From an uncultured Oleiphilaceae bacterium (GTDB lineage: Bacteria > Pseudomonadota > Gammaproteobacteria > Pseudomonadales > Oleiphilaceae): a stretch of 64,000 bases of DNA. The position numbers were made by a program, and so were the translations under genes. The stretch's first letter is position 1, and every line of letters starts with the position of its first letter. The notes beneath the pieces were generated by a model. That model was given only the letters and a program-made list of their open reading frames with translations. It searched no databases and was not told the DNA's origin. Positions 27,184 to 36,775 of this stretch are shown one piece after another. The DNA is taken from the NCBI GenBank assembly GCA_913060665.1, contig CAJXUY010000001.1, forward strand, positions 1-64,000, in the 5' to 3' direction.

Positions 27184-28485
27184 ATGCCAAACAAGTTGTT
27201 TATTCGAGCGCTATCGTTGCCCGAAGACGAAAATGAAGGGCTGTCCAATTTTGAGTGGGCATTGTATGCCCGAGCAGGCCAAAAATTAGCGGGAGGCATT
27301 GCTGAGCAATTTGAAAATGTTCAGCAGTTACTCGATCAAAACTCGATCGATGAAGTGCAAATTATTGGGTTGATTCCTGCTAATTTAATTAACTCCACAC
27401 AGGTCACCATACCCGGTAAGCAAACGCGATTTGTTCAACAAGCCTTGCCTTTTGCAGTCGAAGAGCAGCTTTCAGAAGATATTGATAGTGTGCATATCGC
27501 TCTTGGTGAAAGGCTTAGCAATGGCAATTACGCTGTTGAAGTGATTAATTACACCTTATTCAAAGCATACTTCGATGCACTGAGTAATACAGGTATAACG
27601 GTTGATGCGATCTATAGTGATGCCTCATTGTTACCGATACAGGGTGTCGATGCGGTGATCGGGTTTGAAGATGACTGGGCGTTAGTGGATATTAAACCGG
27701 GTACCGTCACTCGAGTAAAACTTTTTAATCTGGTTAGTTACTTTGATTCTGTCTTAATCACTGATGACGAGGCTGAATCAATAGATAAAAAACAGGTCAG
27801 CTGTTTTATGCCACCCTCTCAAGCTGATGACCTTAAAATAGTATTGGCAGAGCTGCAGCAGTCTGAAGGTTTTGAGTGGACAAATCGCGACCTGAATGTA
27901 CCCATGCTTGAATTATTATGTGAATCTTGGTTTCAACAGGGAACAAAAGGAATCAACCTGTGCCAGGGTGATTTTAAAATTGCAAATGCTGCTTCACCAT
28001 CGCTGAAGAAATGGAAATCGGTCGCTGCTGTTGCGGGTATTTGGTTCGTATTGCAGGTTGGAGTGGATATCGGAAAGGGCTATTATTATCAACAAGAAGC
28101 AGATAACTACTCCCAGCAGGCATTACAAGTGTATAAAAAACTGTTTCCCGCTGAGAGGCGAGTTTCGGTCAATAACTTGCGGCGCACGCTGCAAGGCAAG
28201 CTCAAGTTGGCAAGTACTTCGCAAGGAAATACAGATTTTCTAGGTTTGTTAAGCGAGGCGGGTTACCAGTATTCTAAGCTACCGAACAACCAAAACGTCG
28301 AATTTAAGAGTGTTAATTACAGTGACCAGAGGCAAGAGCTAACGATTGAGTTGAGAGCAGGGTCATTTCAGCAACTAGATCAACTTAAGAATGGACTTAC
28401 GTCTGCAGGGCTGGGCGCAAAAATAAGCTCTGCGATTAACGAGCAAAATAGTGTAAGAGGACGTTTAAGCGTCACGGGCAGTTAA
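27184..28485 (+). CDS. gspL: Type II secretion protein GspL
   Basis: A 433-residue bitopic protein: cytoplasmic actin-like domain (FEWALYARAGQKLAGG, IPANLINSTQVTIPGKQTRFVQQALPFAVEEQLSEDI), a membrane helix at about residues 277-293 (WKSVAAVAGIWFVLQVGVDIG) and a periplasmic ferredoxin-like domain. GspL ties the ATPase GspE to the membrane platform with GspM. Its stop overlaps the gspM start by one base. Confidence 0.92.
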   Translation: MPNKLFIRALSLPEDENEGLSNFEWALYARAGQKLAGGIAEQFENVQQLLDQNSIDEVQIIGLIPANLINSTQVTIPGKQTRFVQQALPFAVEEQLSEDIDSVHIALGERLSNGNYAVEVINYTLFKAYFDALSNTGITVDAIYSDASLLPIQGVDAVIGFEDDWALVDIKPGTVTRVKLFNLVSYFDSVLITDDEAESIDKKQVSCFMPPSQADDLKIVLAELQQSEGFEWTNRDLNVPMLELLCESWFQQGTKGINLCQGDFKIANAASPSLKKWKSVAAVAGIWFVLQVGVDIGKGYYYQQEADNYSQQALQVYKKLFPAERRVSVNNLRRTLQGKLKLASTSQGNTDFLGLLSEAGYQYSKLPNNQNVEFKSVNYSDQRQELTIELRAGSFQQLDQLKNGLTSAGLGAKISSAINEQNSVRGRLSVTGS

Positions 28486-29015
28486 TGATGTCAATAATAA
28501 CTAATATTAAAAACGCACCTTCAGTTGTCTCAGCACTTCGTCAATTCGGAGCAATGCCAAAGCGAGATCAACAAGCATTAATGGCGTTGTCGATTGCGCT
28601 AATGCTAGCGATACTTTATTTTTTGATCTGGTCCCCTGCTCATGACTTCTCAAAAACACAAGAAACTAATTTGAAAAATAGCCAAGCTCTTTTGAGTTGG
28701 GTACAAGCAAATGAAGGGATTGCAAAATCACTTGCTTCGAATACCGGAAATAATAACGCGTCGAAGATTCTAGACAGCCAATCGTTGGTGTCTACGGTTA
28801 GCGCAAACGCTCAAAAACATAAGATAAAGCTAAAAAGATTCGAGCCATCTGGAGACCGAAAGGTTAGAGTTTGGTTAGAAAAAGTACCTTTCAATACAAT
28901 TATAGTTTGGCTAAGAGATCTAAATGCTACGTATAATATCGAAGTATCCCAGGTTTCTATAGACAAGGATGAGAAAGGTGGATTGGTTAATGTTCGTTTA
29001 ACCCTAAAGGGTTAA
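28485..29015 (+). CDS. gspM: Type II secretion protein GspM
   Basis: A 176-residue bitopic inner-membrane protein with a short cytoplasmic N-terminus (MPKRDQQALMALSIALMLAILYFLIWSPAHD holds the helix at about residues 33-52) and a periplasmic circular ferredoxin-like domain ending VSQVSIDKDEKGGLVNVRLTL. It is the last gene of the run; there is no gspN, as in the Xcp system. A second ATG three bases later is equally possible. Confidence 0.9.
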   Translation: MMSIITNIKNAPSVVSALRQFGAMPKRDQQALMALSIALMLAILYFLIWSPAHDFSKTQETNLKNSQALLSWVQANEGIAKSLASNTGNNNASKILDSQSLVSTVSANAQKHKIKLKRFEPSGDRKVRVWLEKVPFNTIIVWLRDLNATYNIEVSQVSIDKDEKGGLVNVRLTLKG

Positions 29016-29050
29016 CCTATTACGCCGAAAGCCAAAGCCGGAGAAAAATA

Positions 29051-29689
29051 ATGACAGATACTGCGGAATGCGTAAAAACAAAAATTGTGAGGCTTGACCC
29101 CGGAGCCACCACTGAAGCAAAGGTTATTTTGTATCATGCTTATCGTGATGAACCAACATTTAAATATTTGTTTGACTCATCCCGCGCGGGTTACGATCAA
29201 CGAGTGCGTGCAACTATCAGAGAGCTAATAGACTTACATTTTGCTCACGGACAAGACGTTATAGGTCTTAGCGTAGATAACCGACTGGTCGGCATCGCAT
29301 TAGTAGGAAGCCCTACCGTAAGACTTAATCTTGCTGAGCAATTTAATTGGCGCATTAGAATGATGTTAACGGCGGGTTTAAGCTCTACTAGGCGCTATAT
29401 TGATTACCATAAGCAAGTGAATGCTATTCTTCCGGGCGGTGAGCATCACGAGCTTCCACTGATGGGGGTTGATGCATCTCACCAAAAGCATGGATACGGA
29501 CGTTTACTGCTTAACGCGGTCGAAAAACTGTGTAGCGAAAATCCGCGCTCTAGTGGGATCGGGCTCGATACGGGTAATGCAGGGTATCTTAATTTTTACC
29601 AATCGTTGGGCTACGAAAAAGTGGGTGAAGTCAAATTAGGCGACTTTACTGAAACCGTATTATTTAAGCCTCGTCACTGCCCCGACTAA
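29051..29689 (+). CDS. GNAT-family N-acetyltransferase
   Basis: A 212-residue acetyltransferase with the CoA-binding pattern GVDASHQKHGYGRLLLNAVEK (Q/R-x-x-G-x-G/A) and the C-terminal GIGLDTGNAGYLNFYQSLGYEKVGEVK. Its substrate is unknown. It lies 35 bases after gspM on the same strand but is not a secretion component; it may ride on the same transcript. Confidence 0.85.
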   Translation: MTDTAECVKTKIVRLDPGATTEAKVILYHAYRDEPTFKYLFDSSRAGYDQRVRATIRELIDLHFAHGQDVIGLSVDNRLVGIALVGSPTVRLNLAEQFNWRIRMMLTAGLSSTRRYIDYHKQVNAILPGGEHHELPLMGVDASHQKHGYGRLLLNAVEKLCSENPRSSGIGLDTGNAGYLNFYQSLGYEKVGEVKLGDFTETVLFKPRHCPD

Positions 29690-29840
29690 CTAGTTATTTT
29701 AAACTCTTTATTGTGTGTACCAAATATTGTGAACGAGGACGTACACTGAAGTATATACATCTGGCCTTTGCCTTTGCTCTGGCGAAGGTAGGAACCCAAC
29801 TGTTATAAATTACTCCATTCAATTTAGGAACCCCCATCTT

Positions 29841-31193
29841 ATGTCAGAATACGATTATGATTTGTTTGTCATTGGTGCAGGCTCTGGAGGTGTTCGCCTT
29901 TCTAGAATCGCATCGGGTCTTGGTGCTAAGGTGGCGGTTGCAGAAGATCGCTACATGGGCGGAACCTGCGTCAACGTTGGGTGTGTACCAAAAAAACTAT
30001 TCGTTTATTCCTCCCATATAGAAGAAGACTTAGAGGATGGCGCCGGTTTTGGTTGGACCAATAGCGGAACGCTGAATTTCGACTGGAACAAGTTGAGGGA
30101 CAATAAAACCCATGAAATCAGTAGATTAAATGGAATATATAATAATCTACTTGAAGGAGCTGGTGTTACGGTTCATAGTGGCCGGGCCCGTTTTGTTGAT
30201 CATCATACAGTCTCTGTTGGCGATACAACTTATACCGCTAAGTATATTGCCGTGGCAACGGGTAGTTGGCCGTTTATCCCTCAATTTGAAGGTTCTGAAC
30301 ATGCGGTCACATCGAATGAGTTCTTCTTTTTACCCCGCCTTCCCAAGTCTGCGATTGTGTTAGGGGGCGGCTATATTGCCGTTGAGTTAGCGGGCATTCT
30401 AAACGGCTTAGGTGTTGATACCACATTGATTTACAGAGGCGACCTTTTCTTGCGTGGTTTTGACGAAGATGTTCGTGCCTTCGCTAAAAATGAAATTGAA
30501 AAAAAGGGCGTTAAGCTCGTTTTCAACAATAACATTCGCTCGGTGACTAAAGTCTCGGATGGCTTTAACGTGTCGCTAGAAGACGACAGCTCAGTTAATA
30601 CCGGGTTGGTGTTGGCAGCGACAGGCCGCAAAGCGCATACTCAGGATATTGGTATTGAAAATACAGACATAGCCCTAAATAAAGCGGGCAATATTGAAGT
30701 GGATAGTAATTTTGCGACCTCTGTAAAAAATATTTTTGCGGTAGGTGATGTGAAAGGGGATTATCAGCTAACGCCTGTCGCGTTGGCTGAAGGAATGGCG
30801 CTTGCCCGTAACCTGTTCAATGACCAACCGATCAATATGGACTATGACAACATTCCCACTGCAGTATTTTGCCAGCCTACGATTGGTACGGTTGGGTTAA
30901 CTGAAACACAAGCCCGAGAGCGGTTTGGTGATATTGATGTTTATAAGTCAGACTTTAAACCAATGAAACATACCTTGTCGGGACGAGACGAACGGACATT
31001 TATGAAGCTGATAGTGGATGTCAATACTGACCGGGTGGTGGGCGCTCATATGGTTGGACCAGAAGCCGGCGAAATTATGCAAGGGGTTGCTATCGCAATC
31101 AAGGCTGGAGCCACCAAGGCTCACTTTGATGAAACGATTGGTATTCACCCCACCGCTGCAGAAGAGTTTGTTACCATGAGAGAGCCAATTTAG
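29841..31193 (+). CDS. gor: Glutathione-disulfide reductase
   Basis: A 450-residue FAD-dependent disulfide oxidoreductase that keeps glutathione reduced using NADPH. The redox pair C43/C48 is in GGTCVNVGCVPKK, the FAD motif GAGSGGVRLSR is at the start, the NADPH motif is GGGYIAVELAGIL, and the C-terminal catalytic His-Glu is in GIHPTAAEEFVTMRE. The tyrosine and GCVPKK form distinguish Gor from lipoamide dehydrogenase. bioA follows after a hairpin. Confidence 0.95.
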   Translation: MSEYDYDLFVIGAGSGGVRLSRIASGLGAKVAVAEDRYMGGTCVNVGCVPKKLFVYSSHIEEDLEDGAGFGWTNSGTLNFDWNKLRDNKTHEISRLNGIYNNLLEGAGVTVHSGRARFVDHHTVSVGDTTYTAKYIAVATGSWPFIPQFEGSEHAVTSNEFFFLPRLPKSAIVLGGGYIAVELAGILNGLGVDTTLIYRGDLFLRGFDEDVRAFAKNEIEKKGVKLVFNNNIRSVTKVSDGFNVSLEDDSSVNTGLVLAATGRKAHTQDIGIENTDIALNKAGNIEVDSNFATSVKNIFAVGDVKGDYQLTPVALAEGMALARNLFNDQPINMDYDNIPTAVFCQPTIGTVGLTETQARERFGDIDVYKSDFKPMKHTLSGRDERTFMKLIVDVNTDRVVGAHMVGPEAGEIMQGVAIAIKAGATKAHFDETIGIHPTAAEEFVTMREPI

Positions 31194-31216
31194 GGTTTCG
31201 GTATATTGTGATAAAA

Positions 31217-31251
31217 ATATAGAGTTACAGGTATCTTCTGTCACTCTATAT
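31217..31251. other. Hairpin between gor and bioA
   Basis: ATATAGAGT (31217-31225) pairs with ACTCTATAT (31243-31251), with an inner ACAG/CTGT pairing around a 7-base loop. No T-run follows in either direction, so it is more likely a processing or attenuation structure than a terminator. It ends 18 bases before the bioA ATG. Confidence 0.45.
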
Positions 31252-31269
31252 TCGTCAATTGGATATAAA

Positions 31270-32565
31270 ATGACTAAAGCTCCCACCGACAACCTGCTTG
31301 ATTATGATAGAAACCATATTTGGCATCCATACAGTTCAATAGGCGCAAACCATCCAATATGGCGCGTAAGCTCCGCTGATGGAGTGAGACTCAAACTTGC
31401 CGATGGAACGACGCTTATTGACGGTATGTCATCGTGGTGGTGTGCGATACATGGCTATAATAATCCCGCAATGAATCGCGCGCTTAACGAACAGTTAGGT
31501 CAGATGTCCCACGTCATGTTTGGTGGTTTAACTCATGACCCTGCGATCAAGCTAGCCAAAATACTCGTTGATATTAGCCCTAAAACAATCCAGACAGTAT
31601 TCTTCTCTGACTCAGGCTCTGTAGCCGTAGAAGTGTCGATGAAAATGGCGATTCAGTATTGGCATGATAAACAGCACCCGAAGAAACAGCACTTTTTAAC
31701 GGTTAAAAACGGTTATCACGGCGATACCTTTGGTGCAATGTCGGTTTGTGACCCTATTACAGGTATGCATTCACTCTTTTCAGATACCATCACGCCCCAG
31801 TATTTTGTCGAAGCACCTCGCTGTAAATATGATCAACCCTGCACAGATCATGATATTGAACCAATGAAAGAGGCGCTAGCCGCCCATCACAATTCAATTG
31901 CAGCCGTGATCATTGAGCCTGTGGTACAAGGGGCAGGAGGCATGCGTTTCTATTCGCCAGACTACTTAAGGCGTGTCAGGTCTCTGTGCGATGAATATGG
32001 CGTATTATTGATTCTAGATGAAATTGCTACGGGGTTTGGACGAACCGGTAAGATGTTTGCGTCTGAACATGCCGGTATTGAGCCTGACATCATGTGTGTA
32101 GGTAAAGCCCTGACAGGAGGTTATTTGACCCTCGCAGCTACGATGACAACCAAAGAAATCAGCGAGACTATCAGTAATGGAAACCCAGGGTTATTTATGC
32201 ATGGCCCAACGTTTATGGCAAACCCATTAGCTTGTTCAGCGGGTGTTGCCAGTCTAGAGCTACTTCTAAATTCCGACTGGAAGGAAATTGTGCAAAATAT
32301 TGAGGCTCGCTTAACAATCGGGTTAAAACGATGCCGCGAGTTAGACTGTATAGAAGATGTAAGAGTATTAGGTGCAATCGGGGTAATAGAGCTAAAAGAA
32401 CCAGTAGAGTTATCTCAGATCCAGCCTAAATTTGTGGAGCAGGGCGTTTGGGTAAGGCCGTTTGGTAAACTCGTCTATTTGATGCCGCCATTTATTATAT
32501 CTGACAATGATTTAGACTATCTGACAGAGGTTTTATACAACGTACTTAGGCAGCACTGTACTTAA
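31270..32565 (+). CDS. bioA: Adenosylmethionine-8-amino-7-oxononanoate aminotransferase
   Basis: A 431-residue class III PLP aminotransferase that makes 7,8-diaminopelargonic acid in biotin synthesis, using S-adenosylmethionine as amino donor. The BioA signatures [27 protein letters not shown] (with the WW pair), [24 protein letters not shown] and the PLP lysine in [15 protein letters not shown] are all present. No other bio genes are adjacent. The last codons overlap a set of degenerate tandem repeats. Confidence 0.96.
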   Translation: MTKAPTDNLLDYDRNHIWHPYSSIGANHPIWRVSSADGVRLKLADGTTLIDGMSSWWCAIHGYNNPAMNRALNEQLGQMSHVMFGGLTHDPAIKLAKILVDISPKTIQTVFFSDSGSVAVEVSMKMAIQYWHDKQHPKKQHFLTVKNGYHGDTFGAMSVCDPITGMHSLFSDTITPQYFVEAPRCKYDQPCTDHDIEPMKEALAAHHNSIAAVIIEPVVQGAGGMRFYSPDYLRRVRSLCDEYGVLLILDEIATGFGRTGKMFASEHAGIEPDIMCVGKALTGGYLTLAATMTTKEISETISNGNPGLFMHGPTFMANPLACSAGVASLELLLNSDWKEIVQNIEARLTIGLKRCRELDCIEDVRVLGAIGVIELKEPVELSQIQPKFVEQGVWVRPFGKLVYLMPPFIISDNDLDYLTEVLYNVLRQHCT

Positions 32566-32615
32566 ACAACATTTGTACTTAGACAACATTTGTAGCTAGA
32601 CAACGTCGTATTTAG
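32542..32615. repeat. Degenerate 16-17 bp tandem repeat at bioA 3' end
   Basis: Units start GTACTTAGGCAGCACT (32542), GTACTTAAACAACATTT (32558), GTACTTAGACAACATTT (32575), GTAGCTAGACAACGTC (32592) and a partial GTATTTAG (32608). The first unit codes the last BioA residues and the stop lies in the second, so the array looks like duplication from the end of the gene into the spacer. Confidence 0.65.
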
Positions 32616-32624
32616 CGAATCTAG

Positions 32625-33884
32625 TTATTCGTCTTCGGATTCACTCAGCCGTAACCCTTTCTTGAGGTAGGGTTTTATGTCAATGCCGAATGCTCCGTTG
32701 GGATGAACCGTTTTTAGTCGAATGACGTTGCCCTTTGCGTCAACAGGGTCAGTAGTAAGGTCAATAATCGTCTCTTTTGATCGCCGGTTTTGGCAGTCGA
32801 TAATCCTGAGAATTTTTGGTTTTAATCGGTGCTCATTATTTGACTTAATAATAATTCCGACCTCTCCTGAGGTTAGTTCTGCAATATGCCCGGTAGGGTA
32901 AACACCGATGAGTTTGATAAATAGCTCCGCTAGTTCGGGGTCAAAATGTATGCCTTTTTCTTCGAAGATAATGCGAAGTGACTCTAACGATGACATCGCT
33001 GTTTTATAAACCCTTACCGACGTCATCGCATCGTAGGCATCAACGATGCAAACAATCCGAGCGAAGTTACTTATCTTATGGCCAGACAGCTTTCTTGGAT
33101 AGCCACCGCCATCAATTCGTTCATGATGCGTATACGCAACATCAACGGCTATCGGGGGCAGGCCACTTTGAGATATGAGGATGTTTTTTCCGTGAGTAGA
33201 GTGGCTTTTCATTACCTCATATTCTTCAGCGGTAAAGCGCCCCGGCTTATTAAGCACTTCGTCAGGAACGCGCGTTTTACCAACATCATGAAGAAAACCG
33301 CTTATTCCAAGGTCTATTAGCTCGCTCTCTAACATGCCAAGCTCACGTCCGAGCGATACAGAAAATATGCAGACTCTTAAGCAATGTTCCGCGGTATATT
33401 CGTCTTTGTTTTTGATTAGGGCAAGCCATTGCAGAGCGTTTGGGTTTCTAAGAATGCTACCAACAATATCGGTCACCACAGACTTAACCTCAGCTACATT
33501 AAACGATTTACCCAGTTTGACGGTTGTAAAAATATTAGATATTAGCTGTTTGGCTTCATTGTAGGTCGCACCTGCTTTCTCAAGCTCACGATACGCGGGT
33601 ACCTTGTTGATATAGGTGACTTTTTCTTGTGTTACGGTACGAACGCGTTCTTTGCCTGTGGATAGCGTGATTTTTTGCTTCTCGTCCCAAACCTCTTTCT
33701 CTGCTTGTACAAAAACAGTTTTACAGAGTGATTGTAGTTCCTGTATATCCTGGTTATCGTAGAGGAAAAAACCTTGATAGATGAACGACGTATCCTCCCA
33801 AGGACAATCGAGCTTTGATACGTACATGCCAATTTCCAGGTCAGATACCGGAATTTCAACCAAAACTTTATTAGATACTTTCAT
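32625..33884 (-). CDS. HD-GYP domain c-di-GMP phosphodiesterase with DUF3391
   Basis: A 419-residue protein: an N-terminal DUF3391 domain (VEIPVSDLEIGMYVSKLDCPWEDTSF) and an HD-GYP domain with HCLRVCIFSVSLG, FLHDVGKTRVPDEVLNKPGRFTAEE, HSTHGKNIL and HHERIDGGGYP. The family hydrolyses cyclic di-GMP. The HD and GYP (GGGYP) residues are intact, so activity is likely. It is convergent with bioA and monocistronic. Confidence 0.93.
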   Translation of the reverse strand: MKVSNKVLVEIPVSDLEIGMYVSKLDCPWEDTSFIYQGFFLYDNQDIQELQSLCKTVFVQAEKEVWDEKQKITLSTGKERVRTVTQEKVTYINKVPAYRELEKAGATYNEAKQLISNIFTTVKLGKSFNVAEVKSVVTDIVGSILRNPNALQWLALIKNKDEYTAEHCLRVCIFSVSLGRELGMLESELIDLGISGFLHDVGKTRVPDEVLNKPGRFTAEEYEVMKSHSTHGKNILISQSGLPPIAVDVAYTHHERIDGGGYPRKLSGHKISNFARIVCIVDAYDAMTSVRVYKTAMSSLESLRIIFEEKGIHFDPELAELFIKLIGVYPTGHIAELTSGEVGIIIKSNNEHRLKPKILRIIDCQNRRSKETIIDLTTDPVDAKGNVIRLKTVHPNGAFGIDIKPYLKKGLRLSESEDE

Positions 33885-34137
33885 ATTTGGGACTACGGAA
33901 TACCATCAATACAGTTATTGTTATGAACCTATATTAGTTATAACCTATTTTTTTACTTTAACATCTTTTGATGGTGGTAAAGAGGCTATTATGTCTAATA
34001 ATAGTACCATGAGTATTTAATGCAGAAGAACGCCAATTTATAGGCAACTGCGATAGATTTTATATGAATACATACGCACTAACATTAGATACTATATTGT
34101 TTTATATCATTCAGTTATAACAATAACTTAAAGTTAG

Positions 34138-34302
34138 TTATGGTTGTTGATTGCCTTGTTCTTGTTCTTTAGCTTGTTCTGCTTCTAGTGCGGCTCTATC
34201 AGCTTTTGAGATATAACGCTCTTTGTTTTTAGGTTGTTTTTTTGCGTTTTCTTTCTTCAGTAGCTTTTTAAAGGTTTGCTTTATCTTCTTTTTACGGTTC
34301 AT
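34138..34302 (-). CDS. DUF2986 small basic protein
   Basis: A 54-residue, very lysine-rich protein beginning MNRKKKIKQTFKKLLKKENA, with the PKNKERYISKADRA motif that marks the DUF2986 family of gammaproteobacterial small proteins. The C-terminus is acidic and Gln-rich. No function is known. It is easy to miss because of its length; a weak GGAAAA ribosome site precedes the ATG. It sits alone between the HD-GYP and the fusion oxidoreductase genes; the flanking spacers hold nothing else I can support. Confidence 0.8.
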   Translation of the reverse strand: MNRKKKIKQTFKKLLKKENAKKQPKNKERYISKADRAALEAEQAKEQEQGNQQP

Positions 34303-34471
34303 TTATTTTCCAATATTGTCTATATTTATCAGTAGTACATGCAGATTGGTACAAGGGCGTGCTATGTATTTTAAACGATAAAGGGGTAGAAATCTCCAAT
34401 GCTATCAACCGCGCCCTAAAGGTTTAAATAAATCTAAAGGGCACTGTCCTGAAAATATAAACACTATATAT

Positions 34472-36667
34472 TTATTCTGATGATGGGCTTTTCGTCGTTT
34501 CAAACCGACTAGGTTTAGGTTCACTGGTTTTATCTCCGCGCTGCCAGCGGTGAAATTTTTCAACCCAATTCAATAGTTTCTCTGGTTTATGAGCTCGCTT
34601 CCATTCACCTGCAGCATACTTGTTCATTTCAGCCAGTGTGGGGTAAATATGTATTGTACCGAGTATTTTATTAAGCCCTAGGTTGTGCTTCATCGCCATT
34701 ACGTATTCAGCGATCAAGTCTCCAGCCTGCTCACCCACAATAGTCACACCCAGTATTTTATCTTTACCAGGAACCGTGAGGACTTTTACAAATCCGTGAG
34801 CTTCTTCATCTGCAATGGCTCTATCTAACTCTGCCACATCAAACTTTGTCACTTCATAAGGTATCGATTTGTCGATGGCTTCCTGCTCATTTAAACCCAC
34901 GCGCGCAACCTCTGGCTCAGTAAAGGTAGCCCAGGGAATAACGCGATAATCAACCTTAAATTTCTTAAATTTCCCAAACAGGGCATTAACGGCCGCATAC
35001 CATGCTTGGTGTGCTGCGGTATGAGTGAACTGGAATGGACCTGCTACGTCACCTACGGCGTAAATGTTTGGAAACCGAGTCTCTAAGTATTCATTAACCT
35101 CGACTGTTCTCACACGAGTGGTCGGTATATCCAGATCCTCCAAGCCAAAACCTGAAACGTTTGCAACACGCCCCACGGCTACTAATACTTTATCAAACGG
35201 TACCTTAACGTTGCTATCGTTGTGCTTGCATATCAATATCTGCTCGCCATTTTCGATGACAAACTCGACTGCCTGATGACCCGTTAATACGGTTACGCCT
35301 TCGTTCTCAAAGCGATTACGGACTTGAGCAGACACATCTGGATCTTCTCTCACCATAATACGTTCATTCATTTCTATTTGTGTTACCTGACTACCGAGCC
35401 TTGAGAATGCTTGCGTTAACTCACAACCAATGGGCCCGCCACCTAACACAATTAAGCGCTTAGGCTGATCACGTAAGTCCCAGACATTATCTGAGGTTAA
35501 ATAATCAATTTGTTCAATACCTTTAATAGGGGGTACAAAAGGGCGGGCACCTGTTGCAATGACAATATTTCGAGTCGTTAAGGTTTTACCATTAACGTCA
35601 ACTGTATAGGGCGATGTAATCTTCGCTTCGCCTTCTATTACGTTAACACCGAGATTGGTGTATCGTTCAATTGAATCATGTGGCTCTATGGTTTTCACAA
35701 CACGCTGCACACGCTCCATTACGTCTGAGAAATTAAAACTAACAGAGGCAGACTCGAAACCAAGATCTTGCGATCGCTTAGCGTCGGCCATAAACTTACC
35801 TGATCGAATGAGTGCTTTTGAGGGAACACAGCCCGTATTGAGACAGTCTCCCCCCATATTATGTCGTTCGATTAACGTTACATTGGCTTTCACTGCAGCT
35901 GCTATATAAGACGTAACCAGCCCTGCAGACCCGGCACCAATGACAACGATATCTTCATCGAATTGGTCTGGTTTTGGATAGGCCTTTAGTACTTTTTTAC
36001 GTTTAATCGCCTCTAACACACGCTTTGTAATTAACGGAAATAAGCCAAGTAGCACGAATGAAAATATGATGCCGGGTGAGAGGATTCCACCTAGTGAGTC
36101 GATTCCAGCAAGTTGGGTGCCTGCATTTACATATACCGCCGTGCCTGCAAGCATACCAACCTGACTAACCCAGAAGAACGTTCTAACTGGAATACTTGTG
36201 AGCCCCATAACTAGATTGATAACGAAGAATGGCACAACAGGAACCAGCCTTAAGGTGAACAGATAAAATGCGCCTTCCTTTTGTATCCCGTCATTGATGG
36301 ACTGTAATTGAGTAGAAAATTTTTGCTGAATTGAATCTCGAAGTAAAAATCGAGAGGTTAACAATGCAAGCGTAGCGCCTAGTGTTGATGCAAACGACAC
36401 AATAATCAGTCCATTAATAAGACCAAATATTGCCCCCGCAATCAACGTCATTACCGCAGCGCCAGGTAAAGAAAGTGCGGTTACAGCCACATATACTAAA
36501 AAGAAAGCCATTACACTATTGGTATAGTTAGATGCTACATATTGCTCAACCTCCGCTTGTTGTGACTTAAAGTAGTCCAACGTCATATATTGGCTAATAT
36601 CAAAGACCATAAAGGATCCGAATGCTACCGCAATAATCAAAGCCAAAATCAGCTTGCTTTTACTCAT
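34472..36667 (-). CDS. TVP38/TMEM64 membrane domain fused to pyridine nucleotide-disulfide oxidoreductase
   Basis: A 731-residue fusion. Residues 1-225 are a TVP38/DedA-like membrane domain (helices near 6-24, 50-110 and 145-215, with the GAIFG and RLVPVVPFFVINLVMGL motifs). Residues 236-710 are a dihydrolipoamide/mercuric-reductase-like enzyme: FAD motif VIGAGSAGLV, redox pair C275/C280 in GGDCLNTGCVPSK, NAD motif LGGGPIGCELTQAF and YAVGDVAG. The usual C-terminal HPTxxE is changed to HIYPTLAEM. Such fusions recur in marine gammaproteobacteria; electron acceptor and role are unknown. Confidence 0.9.
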   Translation of the reverse strand: MSKSKLILALIIAVAFGSFMVFDISQYMTLDYFKSQQAEVEQYVASNYTNSVMAFFLVYVAVTALSLPGAAVMTLIAGAIFGLINGLIIVSFASTLGATLALLTSRFLLRDSIQQKFSTQLQSINDGIQKEGAFYLFTLRLVPVVPFFVINLVMGLTSIPVRTFFWVSQVGMLAGTAVYVNAGTQLAGIDSLGGILSPGIIFSFVLLGLFPLITKRVLEAIKRKKVLKAYPKPDQFDEDIVVIGAGSAGLVTSYIAAAVKANVTLIERHNMGGDCLNTGCVPSKALIRSGKFMADAKRSQDLGFESASVSFNFSDVMERVQRVVKTIEPHDSIERYTNLGVNVIEGEAKITSPYTVDVNGKTLTTRNIVIATGARPFVPPIKGIEQIDYLTSDNVWDLRDQPKRLIVLGGGPIGCELTQAFSRLGSQVTQIEMNERIMVREDPDVSAQVRNRFENEGVTVLTGHQAVEFVIENGEQILICKHNDSNVKVPFDKVLVAVGRVANVSGFGLEDLDIPTTRVRTVEVNEYLETRFPNIYAVGDVAGPFQFTHTAAHQAWYAAVNALFGKFKKFKVDYRVIPWATFTEPEVARVGLNEQEAIDKSIPYEVTKFDVAELDRAIADEEAHGFVKVLTVPGKDKILGVTIVGEQAGDLIAEYVMAMKHNLGLNKILGTIHIYPTLAEMNKYAAGEWKRAHKPEKLLNWVEKFHRWQRGDKTSEPKPSRFETTKSPSSE

Positions 36668-36775
36668 ATTTAAAACCTTTATTGCTTCGTCAAGAGCGTT
36701 TGTTTGTGGTTAGACGCGTGAACTGAAGAAATGTTGCAAAAATAATTAATTTTTAACAGGGCCAAGGTCCCAACA

